Notes: generated by a model from the sequence alone, not told the origin. Numbered from the stretch's first letter, positions 1-8,842 are shown. The stretch is DNA of 64,000 nt from Tubulanus polymorphus (GCF_964204645.1 NC_134032.1:4862916-4926915); one strand, 5' to 3'. Numbers and translations are program-made.

Positions 1-206
1 AATGCAGATATTTGCTGGCGATTCTTGGAATTTTTGAACGCAACAATTGAGAACAGTGACGATGTGAAACCACATAATAATAAAATAATAAAAGTTGCCC
101 AGCCAATAGAGTTACTGATACAATACCTAGGCACAAACCTATCAAATCTATTGAATGGCAAAGAGACAAATCTCAACAATATAGAACGCTAATTAACAAT
201 GCGGAA
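1..206. other. LINE 5' flank, no gene assigned
   Basis: No convincing coding signal in the first ~130 bases. From about 140 onward the + strand reads into the LINE protein that follows, in the frame of the segment at 207-464, so this is probably the decayed upstream part of the same LINE ORF. Confidence 0.4.
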
Positions 207-2505
207 TTGACCGAGCTTAATAGAAATTTAACTAATGTAAATCCCACAACTATAAACAAAAATTCAGTCGATGACTTGACAAACAAACTTGCGAATATAA
301 TGGTCACAGCTGCAGATTCCTGTGGTATGTCCAGACTAAGTCGACCCAGAAAAGTAACCACTAAAGGGAATCATAAATGGTATGATAATGAATGTAAGAG
401 ACTAAAAAAGATATTTGATAGTCGTAGGAACAAATATAGACAAAGTGGATACGAATTTAAATGATATGAAAATTGCTGGGAAAAACTATAAAAAAGCTAT
501 GTTTGAACGTCAAAAATTCGCCGAGACTACATTTATTAATGAACTAAGATCCTGTGAATCAAAAGATCCAAAACAATTCTGGAAATTGATGAATTCGCAC
601 AGCAATTCTAACATTCCAACTGACACTGTCACCCTTACATCCAATGGCTTTTTTGATCACTTCGCTGACCCAAACGCTCACGATGAGACTGAAGTTTTGG
701 ATACGGAAACAGATCTACTATTAGACGATATAGATGACTCTATGGTTAATGCTGAAATAACTATGCTAGAATTAAATAAAGCCATTTTTTCCTTAAAAAA
801 CAACAAAGCTACCGGTATGGATCTAATTTGTAATGAAATTATAAAAAATTCCGATGATAACTTACGCTCATCCTTTCTTCAACTCTTTAATATTGTATTG
901 ATGAGTGGTATTATCACAGAAAGCTGGACTATAGGCTCTATTAAACCGATGTTTAAGAATGAAGGCAATATTAATTGTACGGATAATTATAGAGGTATAA
1001 CGCTAGTTAGTTGTTTAGGCAAACATTTTACAAATATCCTTAATAATAGATTAACATGTTTTATGAAGGTAAATCAACTTTTAAGTGAAAATCAAGCAGG
1101 TTTTAGAGCGGGGTATTCTACTACCGATCATCTATTCACATGTTAGTCTATTGTTGAGCTATACCTTAATCAAGGTAGACGTCTTTTCTATTGCTTCGTA
1201 GACTTCCGCAAGGCCTTTGACTCCGTATGGAGAATTGCTTTATGGAAAAAGATGATGGCTTTAGGTATAAAAGTCTCTTTTTTAACACCGTTCACAACCT
1301 CTATTTGAATTCCAAATCTTGTGTATCGTTTAAAGGTGATGCTTCAAATTTTTTCCCTTCAAACATCGGAGTAAGACAGGGTGAAAGTCTTTCCCCCCTG
1401 TTATTCGCTATTTTCCTTAACGATATTGATAAATTCTTCAACGATAACAATAGTAACTCACTCACCTTTATTGGCAACGTATACAAAAAAAGTTTTGAAG
1501 AAGAAATTGAGGTATTACTGAAATTATTCATATTATTATATGCAGACGACACAATTTTATTTGCAGAATCAGAATCTGAATTACAAAACGATTTAAATAT
1601 ACTATTTGATTATTGCCAAGTAAACAAATTATTTGTTAACATTGATAAAACGAAAATAATGATTTTCGCAAGATCGAAGCAAAGATTAAAAAACCTTCCC
1701 GATTTTCTATTCGGTGATGAGACATTGGAAAGAGTAGATGAGTACAATTATCTTGGAATTTTGTTTAATTGGGATGGAAAATTTACAAAAGCGATTCACG
1801 ACAAAGCTGTTCGAGCAATGTTTTCTATTATTCAAAAAGGCAGAAGATGTAATCTTCCTCCAGACTTACTTTTTAAATTATTTGATTGTTGTGTGGCACC
1901 AATTCTATTGTACGGGTGTGAAATATGGGGCCATGAAAATATCGATATACTAGAAAAAGTCCACGCAAGGTTTTGTAAATTAGTTCTAAAAGTACCAAAA
2001 TTCTGCCATAATAGTATGATATATGGCGAGACTGGCAGATTACCTTTATCGACTACTATTAAACTTAGAATGATTAAATATTGGAACAAAACTTTGAATG
2101 CTAACAAGTCAAAGCTGAATCTAGTAATGTATAATATTTTGTACGACTTATACAGAAAAGATGTATATGTATCTGATTGGATTTGCCAAATTAAGGAAAT
2201 TATACAAAACTGTGGGCTGAACTATGTGTGGCAAGACCAGGTAAGCGATCTGCGGTCGATAAATATCATAAAACAATCTCTAAAAGATAGATACATTCAG
2301 ACATGGAGGGAAAAATTGCAAAATAGTGACATATGCGTAAATTAAAGAATATTTAAACTTAAATATGATTATGAAAACTATTTATCCGTTGTACCGAACC
2401 ACCTCATGTATAGTCTCGCTGAATTTCGGATCGGTAGCCGTAAATTAGATGCCAACAAACTTAGCAATGTAAATATTGATAGACACGAACGTATTTGTAC
2501 ATATT
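207..2505 (+). pseudogene. LINE reverse transcriptase ORF, decayed, 5' part
   Basis: Non-LTR retrotransposon ORF2-type protein read in several segments (207-464, 415-1146, 1227-2345 and on to 2505). The linker before the RT includes WYDNECKRLKK. RT motifs are visible in order: the finger region ENQAGFRAGYSTTDHL near 1087-1135, motif A FVDFRKAFDSV near 1195-1230, GVRQGESLSPLLFAIFLNDI near 1370-1430, and the catalytic YADD near 1540. Lesions are a frameshift near 420-460, an in-frame TAG at 1144, a frameshift near 1230-1270 and TAA at 2343. The frame after 2345 is still recognisable and ends abruptly at the Polinton insertion point (2505/2506). It resumes at 21526, after the second target duplication. 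Probably a CR1/RTE-like clade; the clade is inference. Confidence 0.85.
2500..2505. repeat. Target-site duplication, left (Polinton A)
   Basis: CATATT directly precedes the first base of the left inverted repeat. The same six bases follow the last base of the right inverted repeat at 21520-21525. Six-base duplications are the known hallmark of Maverick/Polinton integration. Confidence 0.95.
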
Positions 2506-2692
2506 AGTAATAGGGATAATAGGCTTTCATACCAAAGGTCGAAGGGTCGAGCTCGTAAAAAAATGAAAATAATAATTTACAGTTGAATTAGTCGCGCACA
2601 CTCCTAATTCAACTGTAAATTATTATTATTTTCATTTTTTTACTCACTCGCCCCTTCAACCTTTGATACGAAAGCCTATTATCCCTATTACT
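2506..2692. repeat. Left terminal hairpin (187-bp imperfect palindrome)
   Basis: Arms 2506-2591 and 2604-2692 pair around the 12-base loop TCGCGCACACTC. Both the outer edge and the inner edge carry the terminal decamer AGTAATAGGG (inner copy inverted). Mismatches cluster in the middle of the arms and the inner arm has 3 extra bases. Confidence 0.9.
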
Positions 2693-2743
2693 CTTAAAAT
2701 ATTCACATAAATGAATAACATTTAAATCATTGAACTTCTAAAA

Positions 2744-2772
2744 TCAATTTTAATAAAAAATATAGTATTAAA
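2744..2772 (+). promoter_or_regulatory. Class I start-proximal motif, left repeat
   Basis: CAATTTTAATAAAAAATATA followed by GTATTAAAATGG. It is the inverted-repeat copy of the polymerase leader and closely resembles the block in front of the HNH gene at 3075-3101. Function is inferred from its recurrence. Confidence 0.5.
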
Positions 2773-3024
2773 ATGGAAGCAAATAAGTACTACTGCCCAA
2801 CATGTAATATCGATATAGATAAATCCCAAAAAGCAAGACACAATAAAACTATAACACATTTAGAGAATAAATTGAAACTAGAATATTTACAGTTATATTC
2901 AGAACAGTTAACAAAGGGAAAGAAATTTATTGAATTATGGAATAATGATCCAAGTAATGAACAATACGTTGAGGAATTTATTATCAAGGAATCGAAAGAA
3001 CTTATCAAAAGCAGCGAGGAATGA
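2773..3024 (+). CDS. Chimeric ORF: polymerase N-terminus fused to an HNH-protein tail
   Basis: An 83-residue ORF. Residues 1-38 equal the start of the DNA polymerase B at the other end, including a C-x2-C-x11-H-x5-H zinc finger (CPTCNIDIDKSQKARHNKTI, then TH), because they lie in the inverted repeat. From residue 39 the sequence (LQLYSEQLTKGKKFIELWNN) matches instead the C-terminal tail of the HNH protein downstream (LQLYLDQLDKAKTFVELWNS). The join coincides with the end of the inverted repeat. The likely origin is overwriting of the 5' half of a second HNH-type gene by inverted-repeat expansion. Whether the product has a role is unknown; it could act as a small DNA-binding peptide or be a by-product. 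Confidence 0.6.
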   Translation: MEANKYYCPTCNIDIDKSQKARHNKTITHLENKLKLEYLQLYSEQLTKGKKFIELWNNDPSNEQYVEEFIIKESKELIKSSEE

Positions 3025-3074
3025 AAAAGGATGACGTTAGTCGAAGAAATGGAAGAGGATTCTAAAATGTTAAT

Positions 3075-3101
3075 CAATTTTAATAAAAATATGTATAATA
3101 A
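3075..3101 (+). promoter_or_regulatory. Class I start-proximal motif, HNH gene
   Basis: CAATTTTAATAAAAATATG followed by TATAATAAATGG. It closely resembles the leaders of polB (21253-21281), the 462-aa gene (10232-10258) and the 113-aa gene (17194-17220). Confidence 0.5.
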
Positions 3102-3770
3102 ATGGAGCCGGAACAACCACAAATTATCAATATTACAAATAACACTGGCGTTATAAACATATACTACAAGAAGTGTTCTAAATGTGAATTAGATAAATTA
3201 GCTTTAACAGAATTTAGTAAGCGTAAGATTAGCAAAGATGGTTTTCAAAATTGTTGTAAAACTTGTGCTAAACTATATACCAAACAATACCGAGAAGATA
3301 ATAGAGAATCTTATAATGATTATATGACAGAATACATGAGAGAAAAATATAAAACAGATCTTAATTTTAGATTAAAACAATGTTTACGGTCTAGATTAAC
3401 GCAATTATTCAACAAAGAAACACATTCAGAAACACTATCTAATCTATTGGGTTGTTCAGATGAATTTCTCAAATCATGGATAATATATCAATTCGATGAT
3501 AAAATGAATATAGATAATTATGGTGAATACTTTCATATTGATCACGTGTTGCCGATTTCTAAATTTGACATGAATGATGAATACAATAAAAAACTTATTT
3601 GGAACTGGAGAAATTTAAGGCCTTTAGAAAAGAAAGAAAATATAATTAAATCCAATAAACTAGATTTACAGTTATATTTAGATCAACTGGATAAAGCAAA
3701 GACATTTGTTGAATTATGGAATAGTATTTCACAGAATCAACCGCATTCTGAGGTTTTGATCAGTGGTTAG
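3102..3770 (+). CDS. HNH endonuclease-like protein
   Basis: 222 residues. Residues about 24-60 hold a Cys4 cluster (CSKCELD... and CCKTC). Residues about 145-190 carry the HNH signature: HIDHVLPISKF, then NWRNLRPLEKKENIIKSNK, the His-Asn-Asn arrangement of a beta-beta-alpha metal finger. HNH proteins of this make-up occur in large DNA viruses and organelle/phage mobile elements and nick or cut DNA. HNH nucleases are not part of the canonical Polinton core, so this is an accessory nuclease, perhaps for replication/resolution, target cutting or superinfection exclusion (inference). The start is supported by the class I leader immediately upstream. Its C-terminal tail is duplicated in the chimeric ORF at 2773-3024. 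Codon use is AT-rich like the rest of the element. Confidence 0.75.
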   Translation: MEPEQPQIINITNNTGVINIYYKKCSKCELDKLALTEFSKRKISKDGFQNCCKTCAKLYTKQYREDNRESYNDYMTEYMREKYKTDLNFRLKQCLRSRLTQLFNKETHSETLSNLLGCSDEFLKSWIIYQFDDKMNIDNYGEYFHIDHVLPISKFDMNDEYNKKLIWNWRNLRPLEKKENIIKSNKLDLQLYLDQLDKAKTFVELWNSISQNQPHSEVLISG

Positions 3771-4118
3771 AAAGCTGGCAATTCTATTTGAGCTTTGTAT
3801 GTATATAACACATAGCTTTTGTTTACTACTAAAACATATGTTGCCAAATATATCTTGTTTTCAATTCTAAAGAATTAATTAACTTCATCATAAAGAACAT
3901 CTGTGCAGAAGTAATTAGTTTGGTCGAACGTGCGCCACGTTAGCAGTTAGAAATCAACTTTCACATACATAGTACGTATTGGATATTCTCTCTCAAAACA
4001 CAGTTTACAGTTCTAAATCTAAATGTAAGTACCGTTTTTTGTAGTTATTATGAAGTAGGGAAACCTTGAAACATATTTAAGTATAGTAATTCATTTTCAC
4101 GATATCTTTTAGATTAAA
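3771..4118 (+). other. Intergenic leader with a candidate 5' UTR intron
   Basis: No ORF. The base composition is less AT-biased than the neighbouring viral spacers. A GTAAGT donor at 4024 and a TATCTTTTAG acceptor ending at 4113 bracket a possible ~90-base intron directly ahead of the 236-aa gene, leaving only ATTAAA between acceptor and ATG. This is a host-gene-like layout, unlike the short leaders elsewhere in the element. Confidence 0.4.
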
Positions 4119-4829
4119 ATGGAACACAAAGATCAACCAGAAATTCTAAGCCAACCAACGGATGAGGAACGATTGCTACTGGATAGTGAAACTCAGGAAT
4201 CAATAGAAATAGAGGATGAAACTCTCGTAATTGACGAACAAAATTCACAAACATTACAAGAACATTTGGACTATCATCAAGAAATGGTGAAAATTCTGAG
4301 TGATGTAATACATAATAAACAATTACCAAAATTACCAGCAACGCGACTTAAATTGCTGTTGGGACTCAAAGAATCGAAAACTAAGAAAATGAGTGGAGAA
4401 GAGTTGAACGAGTTTTTAAAATCTAAATTAATCATTGACACAGGACATTTAAACTTTCCGGAAATACAAAGTGTAGAAGTTATTTCATTTGCTGAAATTA
4501 CTGATATCTTAAAAAAAAGTTATAAAACCATATTAAATAGAAAAGCAAATCACCTATGGGACCACATCATTTTCGGGGGTTATCTAAATATAGGGTTTTC
4601 AATGTTTGATAAAGAAACTGAGGGGATTTCTTGGGGACTGTGGGTTAAAAAGAACATAGATATCAGTGCTGGTTTTGAACGAAAACTGAGAAGAGTAGGT
4701 AGATTAATAAAATATGAAAAATTCAAAATATTAGGATTAGCATTTAGTGAAGTAGTAAGACATTTACCAGAAATTGAAGAAATGATTGGAAGCGATCCAG
4801 TAATTAAAGAATTCTGGACAAAATTATAA
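4119..4829 (+). CDS. Unrecognised 236-aa accessory protein
   Basis: I do not recognise the family. The N-terminus (about 1-60) is acidic and Glu/Gln-rich. The middle is Lys/Leu-rich. Residues about 140-230 look folded and include GISWGLWVKKNIDIS followed by a basic helix (FERKLRRVGRLIKYEKF) and an amphipathic stretch ending in EFWTKL. The W-G-x-W-(x)n-R-x-x-R pattern is faintly like DUF3102/phage DNA-associated proteins, but this is only a resemblance. It lacks both start-proximal motif classes seen elsewhere and is preceded by a candidate 5' UTR intron. It is followed by 0.7 kb of spacer with a direct repeat and an AATAAA signal near 5052. This suggests a cargo gene acquired from a host (inference). 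Confidence 0.7.
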   Translation: MEHKDQPEILSQPTDEERLLLDSETQESIEIEDETLVIDEQNSQTLQEHLDYHQEMVKILSDVIHNKQLPKLPATRLKLLLGLKESKTKKMSGEELNEFLKSKLIIDTGHLNFPEIQSVEVISFAEITDILKKSYKTILNRKANHLWDHIIFGGYLNIGFSMFDKETEGISWGLWVKKNIDISAGFERKLRRVGRLIKYEKFKILGLAFSEVVRHLPEIEEMIGSDPVIKEFWTKL

Positions 4830-5524
4830 ATTATAATACTGAAGGTCTTAGATATCAAAAATGTAATCTCGATTGTATATATCTGTTTTAATATTGTATT
4901 GTTTACTGTTAACTGTGTATTGCGTAATAACCGGTCCGATTGAACCGCTTTTCTATTGTTCTCCATTGTTCTACTATTGATCGTTGTTGACTGAAACAGC
5001 TGCTCAATATTGATTGGTTACAGTTCTATGTTTGAATGTTGTAGTTTACAGAATAAAAATATAACTGTGTATTGCGCAATAACCGGTCCTATTGAACCGC
5101 ATTTCTATTGTTCTCCATTGTTCTATTATCGATCGCTAAAATTTTTATAAAAAATATATGTGTTTATGAAATAGTAATTCCACCAGTCGTTTCTTTGAAT
5201 TTATTTTCAGTTTTAGGATTTATTATCGAGAATCCGAAATGACTTATCTGGACAGTTATTGTTACTGCTCCTAATAGATAGACAATAGTAGTGAGATAAT
5301 CTAAATCCTAATTTAAATAAAATATAATAAAAATTACATACCTTCAACTATCTATTATTTCTATTATATTTTTAATATTTTCTTTTCAAAAGAGAATACT
5401 TTATATCACAAATAAAAAATACTTAAAAAACAATAACTAATACTAGAATTCTTTAACTTCAAACTAGCTAGTATCATTTGAAGAATACTTATAATACTAT
5501 TCTTATTAAATTTCTCTAATATAA
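4830..5524. other. Spacer with direct repeat
   Basis: No ORF. It contains a ~73-bp direct repeat (4909-4982 and 5063-5135) separated by about 80 bases, plus an AATAAA polyadenylation-type signal near 5052. From ~5300 the sequence becomes very AT-rich, as in the viral genes that follow. Confidence 0.7.
4909..5135 (+). repeat. Direct repeat pair downstream of the 236-aa gene
   Basis: Two ~73-base copies start AACTGTGTATTGCG, continue through AATAACCGGTCC and end near GATCG, offset by about 153 bases with a handful of substitutions. Purpose unknown; they could mark a duplication or recombination event linked to acquisition of the preceding gene. Confidence 0.8.
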
Positions 5525-6130
5525 ATGTCAAAGAAATCTAATAAAAATAGTATTGATATTGAAAAGACATTAGATGATTTGGGTATAAGTGATAATAATG
5601 ATAATGTGGCAACTAAATGTGATAATAAAATTGATAGTAATATTGATTACGAGTACTATTTATATTGTAAACATCATCTAGAACTATTGATTGCTGGCGG
5701 GAAATCTAAGGACTTCTTAGGAAAAATAATAACTTTTCAAGAACTAGACTCTATGAAACCCGATAAAGTAATAAAATATTTTAAGATTTATGAAGAGTCA
5801 AGATTAGCTAGAATAAATGATTCTATTTCAGATGGTATTATCAAATGTTATTCAAAATTATGTAACCAGTTAATACTAAATAATGATGAAAATAAATTAT
5901 ATAATGATTTGAAAAATGACTATTTAGTTATGACTGAATTACAAAAATGGGTTGGTTATGCTTCATTCCAATTAGGATCGGTTATGACGTTGATTTCTAC
6001 TGGAGTTATAACATTTTCGAACATCAAACCTATGGAATATAAATCAGGTAAGAACGAAACAGATGTACTACAACAAAACATCGAAACAGAAAATGAATCA
6101 GAACAAAAATTAACTAAAATAAATGAGTGA
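5525..6130 (+). CDS. 201-aa protein with one membrane segment
   Basis: The N-terminal ~45 residues are polar and Asn/Asp-rich. The middle (about 45-130) is helical with conserved-looking blocks (YYLYCKHHLELLIAGGKSKDFLGK, SRLARINDSISDG). A hydrophobic segment at about residues 150-172 (FQLGSVMTLISTGVITF) is a probable membrane anchor. A clear but diverged homologue sits in Polinton B (34778-35192), again beside integrase, so it is a conserved part of this Polinton lineage. It overlaps the next gene by 8 bases. Function unknown; a virion or infected-cell membrane protein is plausible. Confidence 0.8.
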   Translation: MSKKSNKNSIDIEKTLDDLGISDNNDNVATKCDNKIDSNIDYEYYLYCKHHLELLIAGGKSKDFLGKIITFQELDSMKPDKVIKYFKIYEESRLARINDSISDGIIKCYSKLCNQLILNNDENKLYNDLKNDYLVMTELQKWVGYASFQLGSVMTLISTGVITFSNIKPMEYKSGKNETDVLQQNIETENESEQKLTKINE

Positions 6131-6494
6131 TGGAGTTAAGAAAAAGGCTAGATCCGAGAAACAAATTAAATGGGCAAGAGAATTAGGTAAAAGATCTTCA
6201 GAATTAAAAAAAGCTAAGAAAAAGAAATTATCTGATATAAATGAATCTGATGGTGCCGTACAGCACCCACACGGTGGTATTGATTCAAATAATAATCTAT
6301 CTAATTCTTCTAATAGTGGAAGAAATAATTACTTATATATTACAATTGGGTTAATCACAGTTATTATATTATCCGGTGTAATATATAAATCAAAATTCAA
6401 ATCCGATGATAAAGATGATTCCAATGACAATAAACCTATTATACCAGAAAATAAATCAAATGAAAATAAATCTAAAATATTATTAATGGATTAA
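6123..6494 (+). CDS. 123-aa single-pass membrane protein
   Basis: The N-terminal ~37 residues are strongly basic (KKKARSEKQIKWARELGKR, then KKAKKKK). A low-complexity Asn/Ser linker follows, then one membrane segment at about 70-90 (YLYITIGLITVIILSGVIY) and a short acidic tail. The basic head could bind DNA or lipid head groups. The ATG overlaps the end of the preceding gene (AAATAAATGAGTGA), indicating tight coupling. The basic N-terminal motif recurs, truncated, in Polinton B at 35173-35271. Family not recognised. Confidence 0.75.
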   Translation: MSDGVKKKARSEKQIKWARELGKRSSELKKAKKKKLSDINESDGAVQHPHGGIDSNNNLSNSSNSGRNNYLYITIGLITVIILSGVIYKSKFKSDDKDDSNDNKPIIPENKSNENKSKILLMD

Positions 6495-6497
6495 AAT

Positions 6498-7586
6498 ATG
6501 ATGAAAAAAGAACAATATTTAAGAGATTTATATTATAACCCAGAAAGTGAAGTATCATATTCTAACGTTTCAGAATTATGGGATAAAATTAAATCCGATA
6601 ATAGCAATATAAAATATAGTGAATTAAAATCATGGTTACAAAATCAACCCACATATCAAATTCATAAAAAGATGGATAAAAAATATTTAACAAGAAAAGT
6701 AATGGTTTCATATATTGACCAACAATGGCAAGCTGATTTAATTGACATGAAAAACTTAGAAGAATATAACAAAGGATATTTTTGGATACTAAATGTTATA
6801 GATATATTCAGTAGATACGCATGGAGTATCCCGATTAAAAATAAAACCGGTATAGAAGTTACAAATTCTTTCAAATTAATATTTAAAGAAGCTATCCCAG
6901 ATAAGATACAATTTGATGAAGGTAAAGAATTTTATAACAAACATTTTAAAAAACTATTATCTGATAACGATGTAGAATATTTTTCAACACATTCAGATAA
7001 AAAAGCATCTGTTATAGAAAGATTTAATAAAACATTGAAAACTAGAATGTGGAAATATTTCACCGCTAATGAAACATATAAATATATCGATGTGTTAGAT
7101 GATTTAGTGAAAGGTTATAATAATTCTAAACATAGTTCTATAAATATGAAACCTATACAAGCTAGAAAAGAAGAAAATTCAGAAATAGTTTGGAATAATT
7201 TATATGGAGCATTTGTTACACATGATTTCGGTGAACCTAAATTTAAAATAGGACAACATGTTAGAATTTCTAAATATCGAAAAACATTTTATAAAGGTTA
7301 TACCCCTAATTTTACTGAAGAAATATTTAAAATTAAAAAGATAATATTAACTAAACCATTTGTTTATAAATTGTTTGATTTAAAAGATGAAGAAATATTA
7401 GGTTATTTTTATGAACAAGAATTATCATTAGTACCAAATCCAGATGAAATAGAATACAAAATAGAAAAGGTATTGAAAACAAAAACTCTTAAAGGAAAAA
7501 AGTATTCTTTGGTGAAATATAAAGGATATGATGATAAATTTAATGAATGGATTTTATCTAGTAAAATTAAAAGAATAAATGAATAA
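6498..7586 (+). CDS. Polinton integrase (retroviral-type DDE) with C-terminal chromodomain
   Basis: 362 residues. The catalytic core has WQADLIDM (Asp80), IQFDEGKEF (Asp140) and VIERFNKTLKTRMWKYF (Glu174), a DD33E arrangement. NVIDIFSRYAWSIP is typical of the rve fold. Residues about 315-360 form a chromodomain (YKIEKVLKTK...YSLVKYKGYDDKFNEWI), as in Polinton and chromovirus integrases, which can direct integration to marked chromatin. It inserts the linear element with a 6-bp target duplication, seen here as CATATT. It lies 3 bases after the 123-aa gene and overlaps the ATPase start by 8 bases. The frame is intact. The homologue in Polinton B is much more diverged than the capsid genes are. 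Confidence 0.95.
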   Translation: MMKKEQYLRDLYYNPESEVSYSNVSELWDKIKSDNSNIKYSELKSWLQNQPTYQIHKKMDKKYLTRKVMVSYIDQQWQADLIDMKNLEEYNKGYFWILNVIDIFSRYAWSIPIKNKTGIEVTNSFKLIFKEAIPDKIQFDEGKEFYNKHFKKLLSDNDVEYFSTHSDKKASVIERFNKTLKTRMWKYFTANETYKYIDVLDDLVKGYNNSKHSSINMKPIQARKEENSEIVWNNLYGAFVTHDFGEPKFKIGQHVRISKYRKTFYKGYTPNFTEEIFKIKKIILTKPFVYKLFDLKDEEILGYFYEQELSLVPNPDEIEYKIEKVLKTKTLKGKKYSLVKYKGYDDKFNEWILSSKIKRINE

Positions 7587-8193
7587 AGATTTATTTATAT
7601 TTGAACCACATAATATGTTAATAACTGGAGTTACAAACTGCGGTAAAACACACTTCATATTAGACTTGTTAGAAACTATTTATAAAAATCATTTTGATAA
7701 TATAATATTATTCTGTCCTACTTATGAAATGAATGAAACGTATAATAGAGATATAGTTTTTAAAGATAAAAAGTTTATTATATTAAATTCTAAAACAGTA
7801 AAAGAAAATTTAGATAATTGTATAAAAATTACATTAGATATTTATAAAGGATCAAATACATTATTTATTATTGATGATTGCGCAAATTTACATGATTCTA
7901 AAATTAGAGAAAGTGAGTTATGTTATTTAGCTTTCTCTGGTAGACATTTTGGGATAACAACTTGGGTTTTAAATCAGAAATATAATTCAATTGTGAAAGA
8001 TTTTAGAGAGAATATAAGATTTCTAGTTTTATTCTACAACAAAGATAGAAAATCTATGCAACAATCATTGGAAGAAAATCAAATTATACCTACTGAATTA
8101 CATGATGAATATATGAATAAATTAAAAAATAATAAAGGTTCCAAATTACTTATGAGATTACAATTTCCATATGAATATAAATTTATAAAATAA
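7579..8193 (+). CDS. Genome-packaging ATPase (FtsK/HerA, A32-like)
   Basis: 204 residues, about the usual size for Polinton packaging ATPases. Walker A is GVTNCGKT at residues 17-24; Walker B is TLFIIDD with Asp99/Asp100. The downstream block GRHFGITTWVLNQKYNSIVK, then DFREN, is the characteristic sensor/arginine region of the A32-like family. It pumps element DNA into capsids, which with the capsid genes implies virion formation. It is the last gene of the + strand arm and overlaps integrase by 8 bases (AAATAAATGAATAAAG). The frame is intact. Confidence 0.94.
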   Translation: MNKDLFIFEPHNMLITGVTNCGKTHFILDLLETIYKNHFDNIILFCPTYEMNETYNRDIVFKDKKFIILNSKTVKENLDNCIKITLDIYKGSNTLFIIDDCANLHDSKIRESELCYLAFSGRHFGITTWVLNQKYNSIVKDFRENIRFLVLFYNKDRKSMQQSLEENQIIPTELHDEYMNKLKNNKGSKLLMRLQFPYEYKFIK

Positions 8194-8252
8194 CTATTTG
8201 TTTACCTATATATTAGATATGTATTAGATATGTATTATATAACTCCCCTAAT

Positions 8253-8372
8253 GTCTTTATTATCTTTAGTACTTTAGTATTTTTAGTATATAAAGAATAA
8301 ATCTTTATTTTATTAGTAGTGAATAAAATTATTTTTAAAAGTACTAAACTACTAAAGATAATAAAGACATAA
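8253..8372 (+). repeat. Long inverted repeat, left copy (convergent spacer)
   Basis: About 115-120 bases that match the reverse complement of 8697-8818 with few differences. The copy is itself palindromic at its ends (TCTTTATTATCTTTAGTA ... TACTAAAGATAATAAAGA), so it can fold alone or pair with its partner ~330 bases away. Confidence 0.85.
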
Positions 8373-8696
8373 CAAACACTATAGATTTATTATTACTGAA
8401 TCAAATATATATAATAAATCTGTGAGATAAATAAATCTATGATATTTATTACATCTATATATGTTTGTTATATCTTTAATATCTTTAATAGCTTTAATAC
8501 TTTTAATACATAAAGAATAAATCTTTATTTAATTAATACTTAGAAAAATAAATATATAAATAATTTTTATTAATGATAAATCTATGATATATATAATAAA
8601 TATATATGATAAATAGATTTAATTATAGAAACGGTAATATGTAAAATCCATCAGATGAATAAATATAATTATTGAAACAGTGTTATATATATATTT

Positions 8697-8818
8697 ATGT
8701 CTTTATTATCTTTAGTAGTTTAGTAGTTTTATAAATAATTTTATTCACTACTAATAAAATAAAGATTTATTCTTTATATACTAAAACTACTAAACTACTA
8801 AAGACAATAAAGACACAA
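8697..8818 (-). repeat. Long inverted repeat, right copy (convergent spacer)
   Basis: Reverse-complement partner of 8253-8372, ending 25 bases before the stop codon of the - strand 462-aa gene. Also palindromic at both ends. Confidence 0.85.
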
Positions 8819-8842
8819 AGGGTATTATATTCATATTTTAAA

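Larger units (their letters stand above)
2506..2886 (+). repeat. Left terminal inverted repeat of Polinton A (381 bp)
   Basis: Matches the reverse complement of 21139-21519 over the full 381 bases; I saw no mismatch. The repeat reaches into coding sequence: its inner 114 bases are the first 38 codons of the DNA polymerase gene, duplicated at the opposite end of the element. Identity stops exactly after base 2886. Confidence 0.95.
8194..8842. other. Convergent-arm AT-rich spacer
   Basis: No ORF. It lies where the two gene arms meet tail to tail. The content is almost pure A/T with three self-complementary blocks (near 8253-8372, 8468-8540 and 8697-8818). These could be bidirectional terminators, transcript-end hairpins or a replication-related structure. 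Confidence 0.8.

Noticed and set aside
2510-2523. TAGGGATAATAGG at the Polinton ends resembles the first part of the I-SceI homing site
   Set aside because: Only the first dozen or so bases agree, the encoded nuclease is HNH-type and not LAGLIDADG, and the same decamer is explained by inverted-repeat end conservation.
2506-3770. Reading the doubled polB start as evidence for a second polymerase gene
   Set aside because: Homology ends exactly with the inverted repeat after 38 codons; it is terminal-repeat sequence.
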